In this document: one piece after another, positions 25,101 to 31,105 of the stretch
How positions within the stretch are numbered: the stretch's first letter is position 1
Layout: the number at the start of each line of letters is the position of its first letter
Assembly: GCA_905147135.1 (NCBI GenBank)
Contig: LR990059.1
Span: forward strand, 13,105,001-13,169,000
Direction of reading: 5' to 3'
Origin: Blastobasis lacticolella
Lineage: Eukaryota; Arthropoda; Insecta; Lepidoptera; Blastobasidae
Length of the DNA: 64,000 bases
The notes under the pieces: generated by a model
The model's input: the letters and a program-made list of their open reading frames with translations, nothing else
The model's database searches: none
Told to the model about the DNA's origin: nothing
Translations under genes and position numbers: made by a program

Positions 25101-28100
25101 CATCCCGCATACCGGGTTCGTCGCCCCGGTTTTGATTATTTTTACCTTAATATTGGTGTGTAGTCAATATAACCACGAGTCTTACAACCTTCATTAAGTA
25201 ATTCAATTCATATATTCGGATAACAACATATATTGTATTCGAAATAGTACTATATATGCATTACATTATAATAATTAGAGCACAAAACGAGCTTAGAAGC
25301 TAAATTAAAACTCATTATAGCAGCACTTCTCCAATATGCTTTTAGTTTCAATTTATTTATATTTTTTAAGTAACATGGCAACCGATTAAGAAATTAACTG
25401 CCTGATATTGTGCATAATGTTTAACCACATTTAGTTTTGGTTAAGAGCTATGAATATGAACCGGTTTTAGAGTAAAACTAAATAAATAAAAGCCGTTTAT
25501 TACACCCACACATGACACAGTACATTTGGGCACAATTCATGACTTTATACAGTAGGCAAGAAACAATGAGAAAGGGACAATGGTATTGTTACCTGTGCCA
25601 TAAGAAGACGTGCAACGGGGCCACACTCAGCATAAGCCATGGGTTTCGCCATGGCGCTGGTTTTCAGTGTGCCCCTCAGTGAAGCATGGATATAAAATTC
25701 TTTATAAAATTACCACGGAGGTTTCAGATTAATACCAATAATTACTGCATAAATAGAAGTACCGCATCTTCAGTGACTAATCTCAGGGCACAGTGTGGCC
25801 GAGCGGTTAAGTATCCGACTCGTAAGCGAGAGGTACCGGGTACCAATAACTCTTATATGAGTTAAGTACATTAGTTTAATTCTAACCGATGCTCTTACGG
25901 TGAAGAAAAACATCTAATGAAACCTGCAAATTTAGAATTTGTAACCATGATCCAATTTGGTCAGGTTCCCCTGGTAGCAAGGCCACGGAGGGCAGATGGT
26001 AGGCACTCCTCTGTAATTACCTGATCGCCAAATCCTGGGTCATGGTCAAGGCCAAGATATTAACGCCAATATGTTTTTTTAATCAGGTTAATGCCAGAGT
26101 GGTATCCGATTTCTGTGTCGACAACTGCTCGATGGATAGCGTGACGTCAATGGAAGGTTCCCCGGATGTTATTAGGTTATGGGTGTAACAGGAGTGTAAT
26201 TGTAAAGATAATATCAGAATCATTTATTACGCTGGCAGTGGTCAAAGCCACTTAAGTATTTGTTAGCGATTTATATGGCCTTCCTATCGATATTATTATT
26301 ATCTATCGGAAGCCAAGGACGGCTCATATCTGACTTAGTCTTCGAAATTTGATGTACAAGCGCGTATATAAGTGCATGACCATCTTAAAATCATGTTCCT
26401 GTGCAGCTGTTAATAGTTGTTGCACACACTATTTTATCTACACTCATACTTTCATGTTGCTATTTCGTTCCTATAATTTTCTTAACTTTGCTGGAAGAAA
26501 GCTGCGAGTCAGTTCTGTTGTACATACACGCCGAGGATATCAAGCGGCGGGAAATTCACTTCACTACTTTTACATTTATCTATTGACATGAGTTTTGTGG
26601 TATTATTACACAGAAATATAGACAGGAAAATGTAAATATTGAATTTGAATTTTGAATTTGTTAAACGACAGTTTTCGAATATGTAATTGGAACATTACGC
26701 TATGAGTGTAGATAAAAGGTTTTATAGCATGTAGCGTTCTGTTCGAAAGGGAATCAAGTAAAAAACCTTTAAAAATTAAAATAATATCAAAATCACTTGT
26801 ATTTTTTTTTTCATTACAATTCCAAATCACTTTGTCAGGTTTTATACTTATTTTTTTTTAGATTATTTGCAAATATTTTTTAATTTATTCTAATCATTCA
26901 TATCTACTATACATATCTAACTATACTTACTAAATTTTAAATACAATTTTGTGACTATATCATCATCAAATATTTAAATTTTAATTTTAAAGACAAAGTA
27001 AGGAAATTCATTAAAGCAATTCTCATTAAATAAAAAAAAAATCTGCCGTTTAAGAATGTGCCTAAGGGACAGTTAATATAGGCCCTAAAAAATGGCCCTT
27101 CTTTTAGCCAATTCCATTTGTATAACAATGCACCTATGATCTGTTTAAATTGACTTGTCTTATTTGGTGAACAAACAATGCCTAAAATCACGACTTGCTG
27201 TATCAGTTACGCTACGAGTATTGTGTATAAATGTCTTGAATTATACAAGAAATACATAGAATGTGAATTTCAACGAATGTTGCTGCACATTATTCATTGA
27301 AATGCATAATTTCCTTAACCAAATAAGACAAGGCTGTTTGGACAGATTATAATATCCTGTTTGTGGTAGTAGAAAAATTATTTTGTTTTCTAAAAGTGGT
27401 CATGCAGTTATGAACGCGACTGTATCTACCTGTTACATTATCTATGTAAGTGGTATTGATAAGTTTCGTATCGTGAAACAAATCGTTTTCTTCACTATCG
27501 CCTTTGGTTACAGTGGATCAAAGTTTCGGTACTTGCTCTAGATTTTTAATACCTATCCTGTTGAAGGAAACCATTTATAAGAGGCTAATCAAGGATTTAT
27601 AAAATATATTTCGACGGTATTTTACATATTTTATTTGTTATGTCCTTGATGATCTTGTCAAGGTCGTGGGGAGACAATGCATGCAAGAGGAACAAAGGCG
27701 ATAGTGTAGAAGGCGCGGAGGGAGGCTTATGTTCAAGGCGCTTTCCTGATTGGCAACGGTCGTACGCCCGTAGTCAAGTGACGAGCGATTTTGAGGTCTC
27801 CTATTGGTCGGGTGGCGTCGTACAACGGACAACAGCGCCTAATAGTACGCCCCTACGGCTGAGATAATGATGATGATGGGCACCAAAATTGAATAAATTA
27901 CTTCGATAAAATACACAAAAAACAAATTAAAATGCACATGTTTGAAATACTATAATATATATGGATAATATTAACGAGGTATTATTATACATATAGTAGG
28001 GATACATTAATTTTAAAATCGAGCTAATTATGCACCCTATGTTATTATAATGACTCATAAAGTATATACCTATATCAAATATAAATATGACGAATACCAT

Positions 28101-29214
28101 AATGTAATGTAATAACTAACTGATTAACTAAGTAACAATGTATACATTTATGATCTATGGGACCTGTGCCTGAAAATAAAGAATTTTATTTTTTCATTTA
28201 TCATATAATAGGACCACGATAAGTCCGTATTGACCGACAGTATTAAAAATTATAAAGTGTGGCAATAATCTGGAGATAATCTGTCCTTGTCAGTCCATCT
28301 TGTAAACATTCATTTATTTAGTCACTATTAGCTTGAACTTGTACTTTTAGTTTGTCTACTCGTAAATTATTAATCTTTCTGAAAATTATTTCCAGCACTT
28401 CCTGTTTAATATTTTTGCCCATTGCTTAATAATATTTTTTATAACTAACGAAGATAATCAATCTATGATGTTCTATGACGTTTAAAAAGAATGCCATACA
28501 GAATTCTTTTTTTAATAAGCGATTCGGACTAAGCGTGGTCTTATGATAGTCATTTCATATTGTTTGGCTGCCGTATTCTATGGAGGTACTTTGCCATTCA
28601 TGCGGCTTCAATTCGAACGGGATATCCGGTGACAATCGGTTCCCGAGACCGTTCAACCAGGCTCGAGAGCTGATTGGAAGACCCAGCGCAAGACCCAGTA
28701 CAAGCAAGACCTAGGTCAACGTCCGTCACTTCGTCAACTGTATTAGGAAGCACTCGAGCCTAGTTACTGATAATGATAACGTTTTACAATGTTTTAGCCT
28801 ATATCCGCAAGAGGTCCCGGGTTCCATTCCCGGCCGGGCAGAAATTGAAATGATGAATGTTAATTTCTGTTACGGGTCTGGGTGTTCTATGTATAATAAA
28901 TATGTATTTAACAGTATGTAAGTAGTTTATCAGTTATCTAGCACCCATAACACAAGCTTTGCTTACTTTGGAGCTAGATGGCGCTGTGTGAATTTGTCCA
29001 CAATTATTTATTTATTTATTTATTTCGCTTAACATTAATGTTTATAGATACACAACTAAAAAATAAACGACTCAATGTTATTCACCTGCGTCGCAACGAA
29101 GTTTGGAGCTAATGCGATGTTCGGATCGCACTGGCCGTCTTGCACAATTTGTCCACTTGTGGGATAAAAAAGCCCCAGGAGACTAAACACTACAATTATG
29201 AACTTCCACATCAT
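2768..29214 (-). CDS. Polycalin: Polycalin: giant tandem-lipocalin secreted protein (34 exons, 3' end outside window)
   Basis: One gene, read right to left. Exon 1 (29214-29086) encodes a signal peptide and the first strand of lipocalin 1. Eleven trios of exons follow, each trio about 172-185 codons with intron phases 0,1,1,0; all 34 exons join in frame to 2009 codons without a stop. Every module has a G-x-W motif, a T-D-Y-like motif, W-x-x-x-R/K, and four cysteines placed as in insecticyanin and bilin-binding protein (by analogy paired 1-3 and 2-4). The last visible exon already contains the G-E-C-N start of module 12, so the gene runs off the left edge. From family knowledge, Bombyx polycalin has about 15 such domains, sits in the midgut, binds chlorophyllide and binds Cry1A proteins. 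A run of separate lipocalin genes is unlikely: there is only one signal-peptide exon, one promoter, and linker exons fuse adjacent domains. Identity is strong; exact splice sites are predicted. Confidence 0.87.
3391..3535 (-). mobile_element. SINE-A, degenerate 3' fragment
   Basis: Matches the tail half of the neighbouring full copy at 3586-3929 (C-T-T-A-G-C-G-T-T start, then the same block order) with many substitutions. The tRNA-derived head is missing. Confidence 0.7.
3586..3929 (-). mobile_element. SINE-A, near full-length tRNA-derived SINE
   Basis: Read on the minus strand, the element starts with GAGCGTCGGTGGCCGAGCGG, a tRNA-like head with an A-box (the B-box is damaged here), runs through a conserved body of about 250 bases, and ends in CATTAACGCCAAG plus an ATT-type tail. 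At least ten copies or fragments of this family are in the window. Confidence 0.8.
4468..6048 (-). CDS. Polycalin: Polycalin module 10 (exons 29-31), repeat class II
   Basis: Exons 6048-5841, 5664-5566 and 4697-4468, residues 1659-1837. It opens F-Q-G-I-W-Y-E-I-E-T-Y-P-K-D-F-Q and has P-G-Q-C-I. The middle exon has A-T-D-Y-D-D-F-A, Y-S-C and V-D-R-P-D-F-R-A. The third has Y-S-W-K-L-S-R-S-Q-S-L-S, D-D-C-F-F-Y-P and V-G-Q-C-N-P-D. Exon lengths 208/99/230 equal those of module 7. The 124-base intron upstream of exon 29 is clean; the one before exon 31 (4698-5565) is AT-rich with nothing recognised. Confidence 0.86.
6173..8234 (-). CDS. Polycalin: Polycalin module 9 (exons 26-28), repeat class I
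   Basis: Exons 8234-8018, 7717-7622 and 6402-6173, residues 1478-1658. It opens Y-M-G-L-W-H-D-I-E-S-Y-P-S and has G-T-C-N-N, very close to module 3. The middle exon has S-T-N-Y-E-S-Y-A, so the aspartate of T-D-Y is replaced by asparagine. The third has V-W-S-W-K-I-S-R-T-K-Q-L-S, E-G-C-F-Y-F-P and G-T-C-E-N. Exon 28 has an AAG acceptor. The intron between exons 27 and 28 carries a full SINE-A copy beginning about 55 bases after the donor. Confidence 0.86.
7216..7566 (-). mobile_element. SINE-A copy in the polycalin exon 27-28 intron
   Basis: Full-length copy of the SINE-A family with intact A-box and B-box-like GGTTCGAATCC at the right end. It ends 55 bases from the exon 27 donor. Confidence 0.8.
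8516..9999 (-). CDS. Polycalin: Polycalin module 8 (exons 23-25), repeat class III
   Basis: Exons 9999-9792, 9417-9322 and 8742-8516, residues 1301-1477. Exon 23 is a near-perfect copy of exon 14 in module 5, while exon 24 (V-E-Y-W-V-L-D-T-D-Y-T-S-Y-S-F) and exon 25 differ clearly from exons 15 and 16. Exon 25 has V-W-S-W-K-M-S-R, D-D-A-C-F-Y-F-P and R-G-Q-C-D-E-N. Its acceptor reads AAG rather than CAG or TAG. The exon 23-24 intron holds a repeat at 9455-9725; the exon 24-25 intron holds an RTE 3'-end scrap at 8935-9035. Confidence 0.86.
9455..9725. repeat. Dispersed repeat C in the polycalin exon 23-24 intron
   Basis: Shares GGCAAACAGGCAAGCGGGCC, the GTGGTCATCACTGCCTATAG block and a downstream AATATCC/TCCAT-like block with 49111-49446. 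Confidence 0.6.
10202..10904 (-). CDS. Polycalin: Polycalin module 7 (exons 20-22), repeat class II
   Basis: Exons 10904-10697, 10602-10504 and 10431-10202, residues 1122-1300. It opens F-A-G-V-W-Y-E-I-D-A-Y-P and has G-H-C. The middle exon has D-T-D-Y-D-D-Y-A, Y-S-C and V-D-R-P-D-F-R-A, shared with module 10. The third has Y-S-W-K-L-S-R, E-A-C-F-F-Y-P and G-Q-C-D-P-N. It is the most compact module: its introns are about 94 and 72 bases, and the one from exon 19 into exon 20 is about 69. Exons 20 and 22 use TAG acceptors. Confidence 0.86.
10974..12149 (-). CDS. Polycalin: Polycalin module 6 (exons 17-19), repeat class I
   Basis: Exons 12149-11927, 11839-11744 and 11209-10974, residues 937-1121; at 185 codons it is the longest module. 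It opens Y-L-G-L-W-H-D-I-E-S-Y-P and has G-T-C-S-N. The middle exon has D-T-D-Y-S-S-Y-A and C-E-N-L-G-T-T-H-R, close to module 9. The third has V-W-S-W-K-L-S-R-T-K-Q-L-T and G-S-C-E with a two-residue insertion before V-V-P-N-F. The exon 17 donor is TT|GTAATC, less standard than its neighbours. SINE-A lies between exons 18 and 19. Confidence 0.85.
11328..11645 (-). mobile_element. SINE-A copy with truncated tRNA head
   Basis: Body and tail match SINE-A; the tRNA-like head breaks off after the B-box region near 11640. It lies in the intron between exons 18 and 19. Confidence 0.75.
12334..13555 (-). CDS. Polycalin: Polycalin module 5 (exons 14-16), repeat class III
   Basis: Exons 13555-13348, 12957-12862 and 12560-12334, residues 760-936. 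It opens Y-E-G-L-W-H-M-I-E-S-Y-P-S-D and is class III with module 8. Exon 14 is identical to exon 23 of module 8 over its shared tract except for one base (T at 13438 against C at 9882, Ile against Val). The middle exon has A-T-D-Y-S-S-Y-S-F; the third V-W-S-W-K-L-S-R, D-D-A-C-F-Y-F-P and R-G-Q-C-D. A 201-bp Helitron lies just upstream of exon 14. Confidence 0.86.
13157..13205. repeat. 19-bp inverted repeat in a polycalin intron
   Basis: GAAATCCGCTAAACCGCAG at 13157-13175 is inverted at 13187-13205 with one mismatch, separated by 11 bases. Confidence 0.8.
13602..13802 (-). mobile_element. Non-autonomous Helitron, 201 bp, with exact empty site elsewhere in window
   Basis: On the minus strand it begins TCACTACATAGTATAAAAC and ends GGGTCCACTAG, and sits between host A and T without target duplication, the three Helitron hallmarks. 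The matching unoccupied site is at 10045/10046. Confidence 0.85.
14313..17617 (-). CDS. Polycalin: Polycalin module 4 (exons 11-13), repeat class II
   Basis: Exons 17617-17410, 16983-16879 and 14542-14313, residues 579-759. It opens F-Q-G-T-W-Y-E-I-E-S-Y-P-K and has G-Q-C, shared with module 10 and less closely with module 7 (class II). The middle exon is 105 bases, with D-T-D-Y-T-D-Y-A, Y-S-C and a D-D-D-R-D insertion. The third has Y-S-W-K-L-S-R, then cysteine 4 in E-D-C-F-F-L-P and G-Q-C-D of module 5. The 2.3-kb intron between exons 12 and 13 carries two SINE-A copies and a repeat at 15411-15720. Confidence 0.85.
14617..14978 (-). mobile_element. SINE-A full-length copy
   Basis: Full head-to-tail SINE-A in the exon 12-13 intron, with an 8-base internal duplication (gatgcctgtgatgtg) near 14800. 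Confidence 0.8.
15374..15720. repeat. Unclassified dispersed repeat D, copy 1
   Basis: About 200-300 bases here, centred on 15411-15600, match 26401-26660 closely (shared blocks around the sequence CAGTTCTGTTGTA). No coding capacity, terminal repeats or tail were recognised. Confidence 0.6.
16162..16492 (-). mobile_element. SINE-A copy with internal deletion
   Basis: Tail, body and tRNA-like head are present, but about 30 bases of the body near 16320 are missing compared with other copies. Confidence 0.75.
17060..17320 (+). mobile_element. Degenerate RTE 3'-end fragment
   Basis: Shares with 1575-1830 the block order around K-V-T-D-I, the T-D-A block and the final P-W-G-like tail, heavily mutated. 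A run of ten G at about 17220-17229 lies inside it. Confidence 0.55.
17892..19353 (-). CDS. Polycalin: Polycalin module 3 (exons 8-10), repeat class I
   Basis: Exons 19353-19137, 18322-18227 and 18121-17892, residues 398-578. It opens Y-M-G-L-W-H-D-I-E-S-Y-P-S, the signature shared with modules 6 and 9 (class I). The middle exon has A-T-D-Y-T-S-Y-A and Y-T-C. The third has V-W-S-W-K-L-S-R-T-K-Q-L-S, then cysteine 4 and P-G-R-C-D of module 4. Exon 8 uses a TAG acceptor. The intron between exons 8 and 9 holds a SINE-B copy and a SINE-A fragment; the next intron is only about 105 bases. Confidence 0.86.
18327..18590 (-). mobile_element. SINE-B, tRNA-derived SINE
   Basis: On the minus strand a tRNA-like head (GACGACCTGAGTGGTTCGG, B-box GGGTTCGATTCCC) is followed by GGCCGGGCAGAAATTG, a body with GCACCCATAACACAAGC, and an AT-rich ATTTATT tail. 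Other copies are at 28803, 45082, 49085, 51790 and 62637. Confidence 0.8.
18722..18795 (-). mobile_element. SINE-A tail fragment
   Basis: ATC-repeat followed by CTTGGCGTTATGTCCCGGTT and about 50 more bases of the SINE-A tail; the rest is absent. Confidence 0.7.
19506..20533 (-). CDS. Polycalin: Polycalin module 2 (exons 5-7)
   Basis: Exons 20533-20320, 20048-19953 and 19735-19506, residues 218-397. The module starts F-E-G-T-W-H-E; the middle exon has A-T-D-Y-T-N-Y-A and Y-S-C; the last has Y-S-W-I-M-G-R, cysteine 4 in D-D-D-C-F-Y, and the next domain start R-G-T-C-D-L-N. W-I-M-G-R departs from the W-K-L-S-R of later modules. A palindromic MITE lies in the intron between exons 6 and 7. The long intron upstream of exon 5 (20534-21400) shows no element I recognise. 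Confidence 0.83.
19781..19916. mobile_element. Palindromic MITE, GGCGCTGT family, copy 1
   Basis: Starts GGCGCTGTTCTAATTG and its right half is an inverted copy of the left (GTCGTACGACGG in the middle). Related copies are at 27735, 48253 and 55661. It lies in the intron between exons 6 and 7. Confidence 0.7.
20534..21400. other. Polycalin intron (exon 4 to 5), no element recognised
   Basis: 867 bases of AT-rich sequence. I see no conserved exon, tRNA-like box or terminal repeat in it. Confidence 0.5.
21401..23216 (-). CDS. Polycalin: Polycalin module 1 (exons 2-4)
   Basis: Exons 23216-23021, 22603-22508 and 21630-21401, residues 44-217. The G-x-W exon starts F-L-G-T-W-Y-E. The second exon has S-T-D-N-Q-Q-N in place of the usual T-D-Y-x-x-Y-A, so the loop motif is altered and carries an extra residue. 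The third exon has Y-I-W-Q-L-Q-R, then the linker with cysteine 4 (E-E-A-C-Y) and the start of module 2 (G-Q-C-D). It is the most divergent module together with module 2 and lies outside the three-module repeat. Its introns hold a TIR MITE (22771-22968) and a repeat (21660-21960). Confidence 0.83.
21660..21960. repeat. Dispersed repeat E, copy 1
   Basis: Matches 57540-57840 over about 280 bases (shared TACCGCCTTATCTATTTCTG and GTTACCGCTTACCATCA). Probably the 3' region of a LINE; no protein frame is kept. Confidence 0.6.
22771..22968. mobile_element. TIR MITE in the polycalin exon 2-3 intron
   Basis: Imperfect terminal inverted repeats of about 30 bases: left CTGTCCAAACTGACTTGTC, right its complement with one mismatch, ending near 22968. 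Copies occur at 27122-27352 and half a copy at 24603-24775. Confidence 0.7.
23380..23600 (+). mobile_element. CR1/Jockey-like LINE 3'-end fragment
   Basis: Matches the end of the LINE at 34869-36560 (the blocks at 36240-36540) with mutations: ACTACCTGGAGAG-like block, AAGAAAGGGTTAAAA block and the CATCAGGCAGGC block. It lies in polycalin intron 1. Confidence 0.65.
24021..24600. mobile_element. Degenerate DNA element starting CAGTGGCGTAGCTAG
   Basis: CAGTGGCGTAGCTAG at 24032 resembles a hAT-type terminal sequence. Downstream, three loosely repeated motifs (GAGCGCAGCGAACTC / GCATAGCGAGCTCG / GAGCGCAGCGAGCTCG) are spaced over 400 bases. The right end is not clear. Confidence 0.4.
24603..24775. 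mobile_element. Half copy of the 22771-type MITE
   Basis: Shares about 150 bases with the right half of the MITE at 22771-22968, including the ACACAATATACGTAGCGTG block and the terminal CCAAATAAGACAAGTC. Confidence 0.65.
24955..25026 (+). mobile_element. SINE-A tail fragment, plus orientation
   Basis: GTCATGGCGCGGACCCCGG through GACATTAACGCCAAGATGATG matches the SINE-A tail. Confidence 0.65.
25790..26071 (+). mobile_element. SINE-A copy, plus orientation
   Basis: tRNA-like head GTGGCCGAGCGGTTAAG, then a shortened link and the SINE-A body to ATTAACGCCAA. The B-box is damaged (GGTACCGGGTACC). Confidence 0.75.
26401..26700. repeat. Dispersed repeat D, copy 2
   Basis: Companion of the repeat at 15374-15720; both contain the TTTGCTGGAAG block and the CGGGAAATTCACTTCACTAC block. 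Confidence 0.6.
27122..27355. mobile_element. TIR MITE, same family as 22771-22968
   Basis: Left end GATCTGTTTAAATTGACTTG and right end CCAAATAAGACAAGGC form inverted termini. It lies in polycalin intron 1. Confidence 0.65.
27725..27855. mobile_element. Palindromic MITE, GGCGCTGT family, copy 2
   Basis: Begins near GGCGCTTTCCTGATTGGC and ends near ACAACAGCGCC, with GGTCGTACG and GAGGTCTCCTATTGG inside as in the other copies. Confidence 0.6.
27856..28802. other. Polycalin intron 1 sequence, nothing definite
   Basis: AT-rich DNA. A stretch at 28600-28750 is less AT-rich and may be an old LINE scrap, but no frame or family was recognised. Confidence 0.4.
28803..29031 (+). mobile_element. SINE-B, 5'-truncated, 55 bp from polycalin exon 1
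   Basis: Starts at AAGAGGTCCCGGGTTCC (B-box region), continues with the SINE-B body and ends in a TTTATTTATT tail at about 29031. The exon 1 donor is at 29085, so the insert lies just inside intron 1. Confidence 0.75.
29086..29214 (-). CDS. Polycalin: Polycalin exon 1: signal peptide and start of lipocalin 1
   Basis: This 43-codon exon starts at the ATG at 29214-29212; a second ATG follows directly. The product begins M-M-W-K, then a hydrophobic stretch (about residues 5-18) and a small-residue cleavage region near S-G, a typical secretory signal. It ends with G-Q-C-D-P-N and P-N-F, the first cysteine and first strand of a lipocalin, then a CAG|GTGAAT donor in phase 0. The open frame extends upstream only through a GTG, and the predicted cap site lies at about 29260, so this ATG is the sensible start. 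A 5.9-kb intron follows. Confidence 0.85.
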
Positions 29215-29257
29215 GAGATCATGGTTAGCCTTGCGGCTTCTACACAACACTAATAAC

Positions 29258-29295
29258 ACTGAAGTGTGGTTATCTATGCAATATCATATTATATA
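29258..29295 (-). promoter_or_regulatory. Core promoter of polycalin (TATA box and initiator)
   Basis: TATATAA at 29295-29289 is followed about 31 bases downstream by TCAGT at 29262-29258, a match to the arthropod initiator. This spacing is standard for a TATA/Inr promoter. It would give a 5' leader of about 46 bases before the ATG at 29214. This is inferred from motif and spacing only. Confidence 0.65.
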
Positions 29296-29570
29296 TAGAA
29301 TGATATCAGATAATATTTTGTAAAATTAGGCCCAATCATAAGTCGTATGTTTAAGGTATTTATTGCTAGCGCGATCTAAATATCCTTAATCAGTTATTAG
29401 GTGGTCGAAAGTGAAGAATGTTGACTCAGTTTTTTCAAGTAAAACTATTTTAAGCAATGACGTTACTATATCGTTACAACCGTTTAAATGTCGTTAATCA
29501 GTTTAAGGAATGACGTTATTAGGTAATACAATAGGTATGTAGTGATTATGACATGGGATAGTTCTAGAGA

Positions 29571-29925
29571 TTTTTATTATGCCACTAAGGCGGCAAACTG
29601 CTTACGGCCCGCCTGATGGTAAGCAGTCTTCGCAGATTATGGACGTTTGCAATACCAGGGGCATCACCTACGCGTTGAGGACCCCGTAAAAACCTTTTCA
29701 CTCCTTTCTTGAAAAACTCCATGTTGTACTCTTAAGGGAAAACCTCTTCAGGTAGTTCATTCTACAACTTAGTGTGCGTGGGAGAAAGTGCCTTTGGAAC
29801 CGCACAGTTCGCGACCATTTTAGCTCCAAGGTGTGAGGATGAACTCGGTGGCGAGCGGTGCGATTATAGAATGTAGCTGTAGACATCATGTTAAACAGTT
29901 TTTCAGGACAAACATTGTTGTACAA
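29571..29925 (-). mobile_element. CR1/Jockey-like LINE 3' end, antisense
   Basis: The reverse complement matches 36130-36545: the same C-terminal pol frame (R-T-V-R-F-Q-R, F-L-P-R-T-L) and 3' untranslated blocks. It lies about 280 bases upstream of the polycalin promoter. Confidence 0.7.
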
Positions 29926-30554
29926 GGTTTATTAGAGGTCTCTTCAGAGGCGGGCAACGCATTGGTAGCGCCCCTGGTGTTGCTGATGTCCATAGATGGC
30001 GGTGACCACTTTCCTTCGCTTGACTGTTTGACTGCGGTTTAGCAAAAAAATGTTACGTCATTGCATGTAAGAGATTTAACATGATTTTGGAATGTGTGGC
30101 TATATTGTACCCCCTTAAAATATCAAATTCAATCAAACATAATAATTTAAAAAAACTAATAAACGCTATGAAGATATATTCAAAAAGAATTCAAACCACT
30201 TTTGAATTTGATCTTAATCTAAATACTTATCGTTTAATGAAGTTCGATGAACATCATTATATTTTGGAGAAATATTCTGATAAATCGAATTGATAAAGAT
30301 TAGTGCCGTGATTTGATTAAATCCTTATTTATTGGAAACATTATCACAGTACAGCCAGTAACTCTACAGTTGATAAGGCCATGACAGGAAATGATTACAT
30401 TGATTTAGTTTGCAATTAATAAATTAAAATGTTCATTCCTAGAGGCAAGCAAATTCTTTCAAATCCAATTTTTTTTTACCAAAACCTTGCGAAACTTGTC
30501 GAAATATGCGAAATATGTCGCACACATAGCGCGACATATATCATAATATCAGCC

Positions 30555-30828
30555 GAAAGACGTGTACGCCCACTGCCAGGCATAGGCCTTCCCCAGAGAT
30601 TGCCACAAAGGCCGGTCCTGTGCCTTCCGCACCCAGCTAGCACCAGCGATCTTTACCAGGTCGTCGGTCCACCTTGTGGAAGGCCTACCCACGCTGCGTT
30701 ATCCGGTATGTGGTCGTCACTCGAGAACTTTACTGCCGCATCGGCCATCTGTTCTTCGAGCTATGTGTCCTGCCCACTGCCACTTTAGCCTGACAATCCT
30801 TAGGGCTGTGACGGTTCGTTTGCGGATC
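30555..30828 (-). mobile_element. RTE LINE 3' end, antisense
   Basis: The reverse complement corresponds to the region 1545-1830 of the left-end LINE (GAGATCCGCAAACGAACC start, then the ACCGACGACCTGGTAAAG block). Confidence 0.75.
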
Positions 30829-31105
30829 TCCTCTGATATTACAGTATAAAACAAAGACGCTACCCGCTGTCTGTCCCTTTGTATCTTTGTAAGTATGTAT
30901 GTAGGGTAGGCGTAGGGTAGGCTTATAGTAGGCGTAGGGTAGGCGTAGGGTAGGCGTAGGGTAGGCGTAGGGTAGGCGTAGGGTAGGCGTAGCGTAGGCG
31001 TAGGGTAGGCGTAGGGTAGGCGTAGGGTAGGCGTAGGGTAGGCGTAGGGTAGGCGTAAAGTAGGTGTAGGACGCCATGCGAACGAAGTCGCGCCGGGTCC
31101 ACTAG
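30829..31105 (+). mobile_element. Helitron-like element carrying an 11-bp minisatellite
   Basis: Left part AGTATAAAACAAAGACGC and right end GCGCCGGGTCCACTAG followed by T match the Helitron at 13602-13802. Between them (about 30902-31062) lie about 15 head-to-tail copies of GGGTAGGCGTA. It appears inserted in the RTE fragment just to its left. Confidence 0.65.

Noticed and set aside
2768..29214. About eleven separate lipocalin genes in tandem
   Set aside because: Only one exon has a signal peptide; linker exons carry the end of one domain and the start of the next; no start codon, promoter or poly(A) signal was seen between modules.
29086..29259. Longer polycalin N-terminus starting upstream of 29214
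   Set aside because: The extension begins at GTG, not ATG, and lies at or before the predicted cap site.
30902..31062. CRISPR-like array
   Set aside because: The units are 11 bp head-to-tail without spacers; it is a minisatellite in a eukaryotic element.
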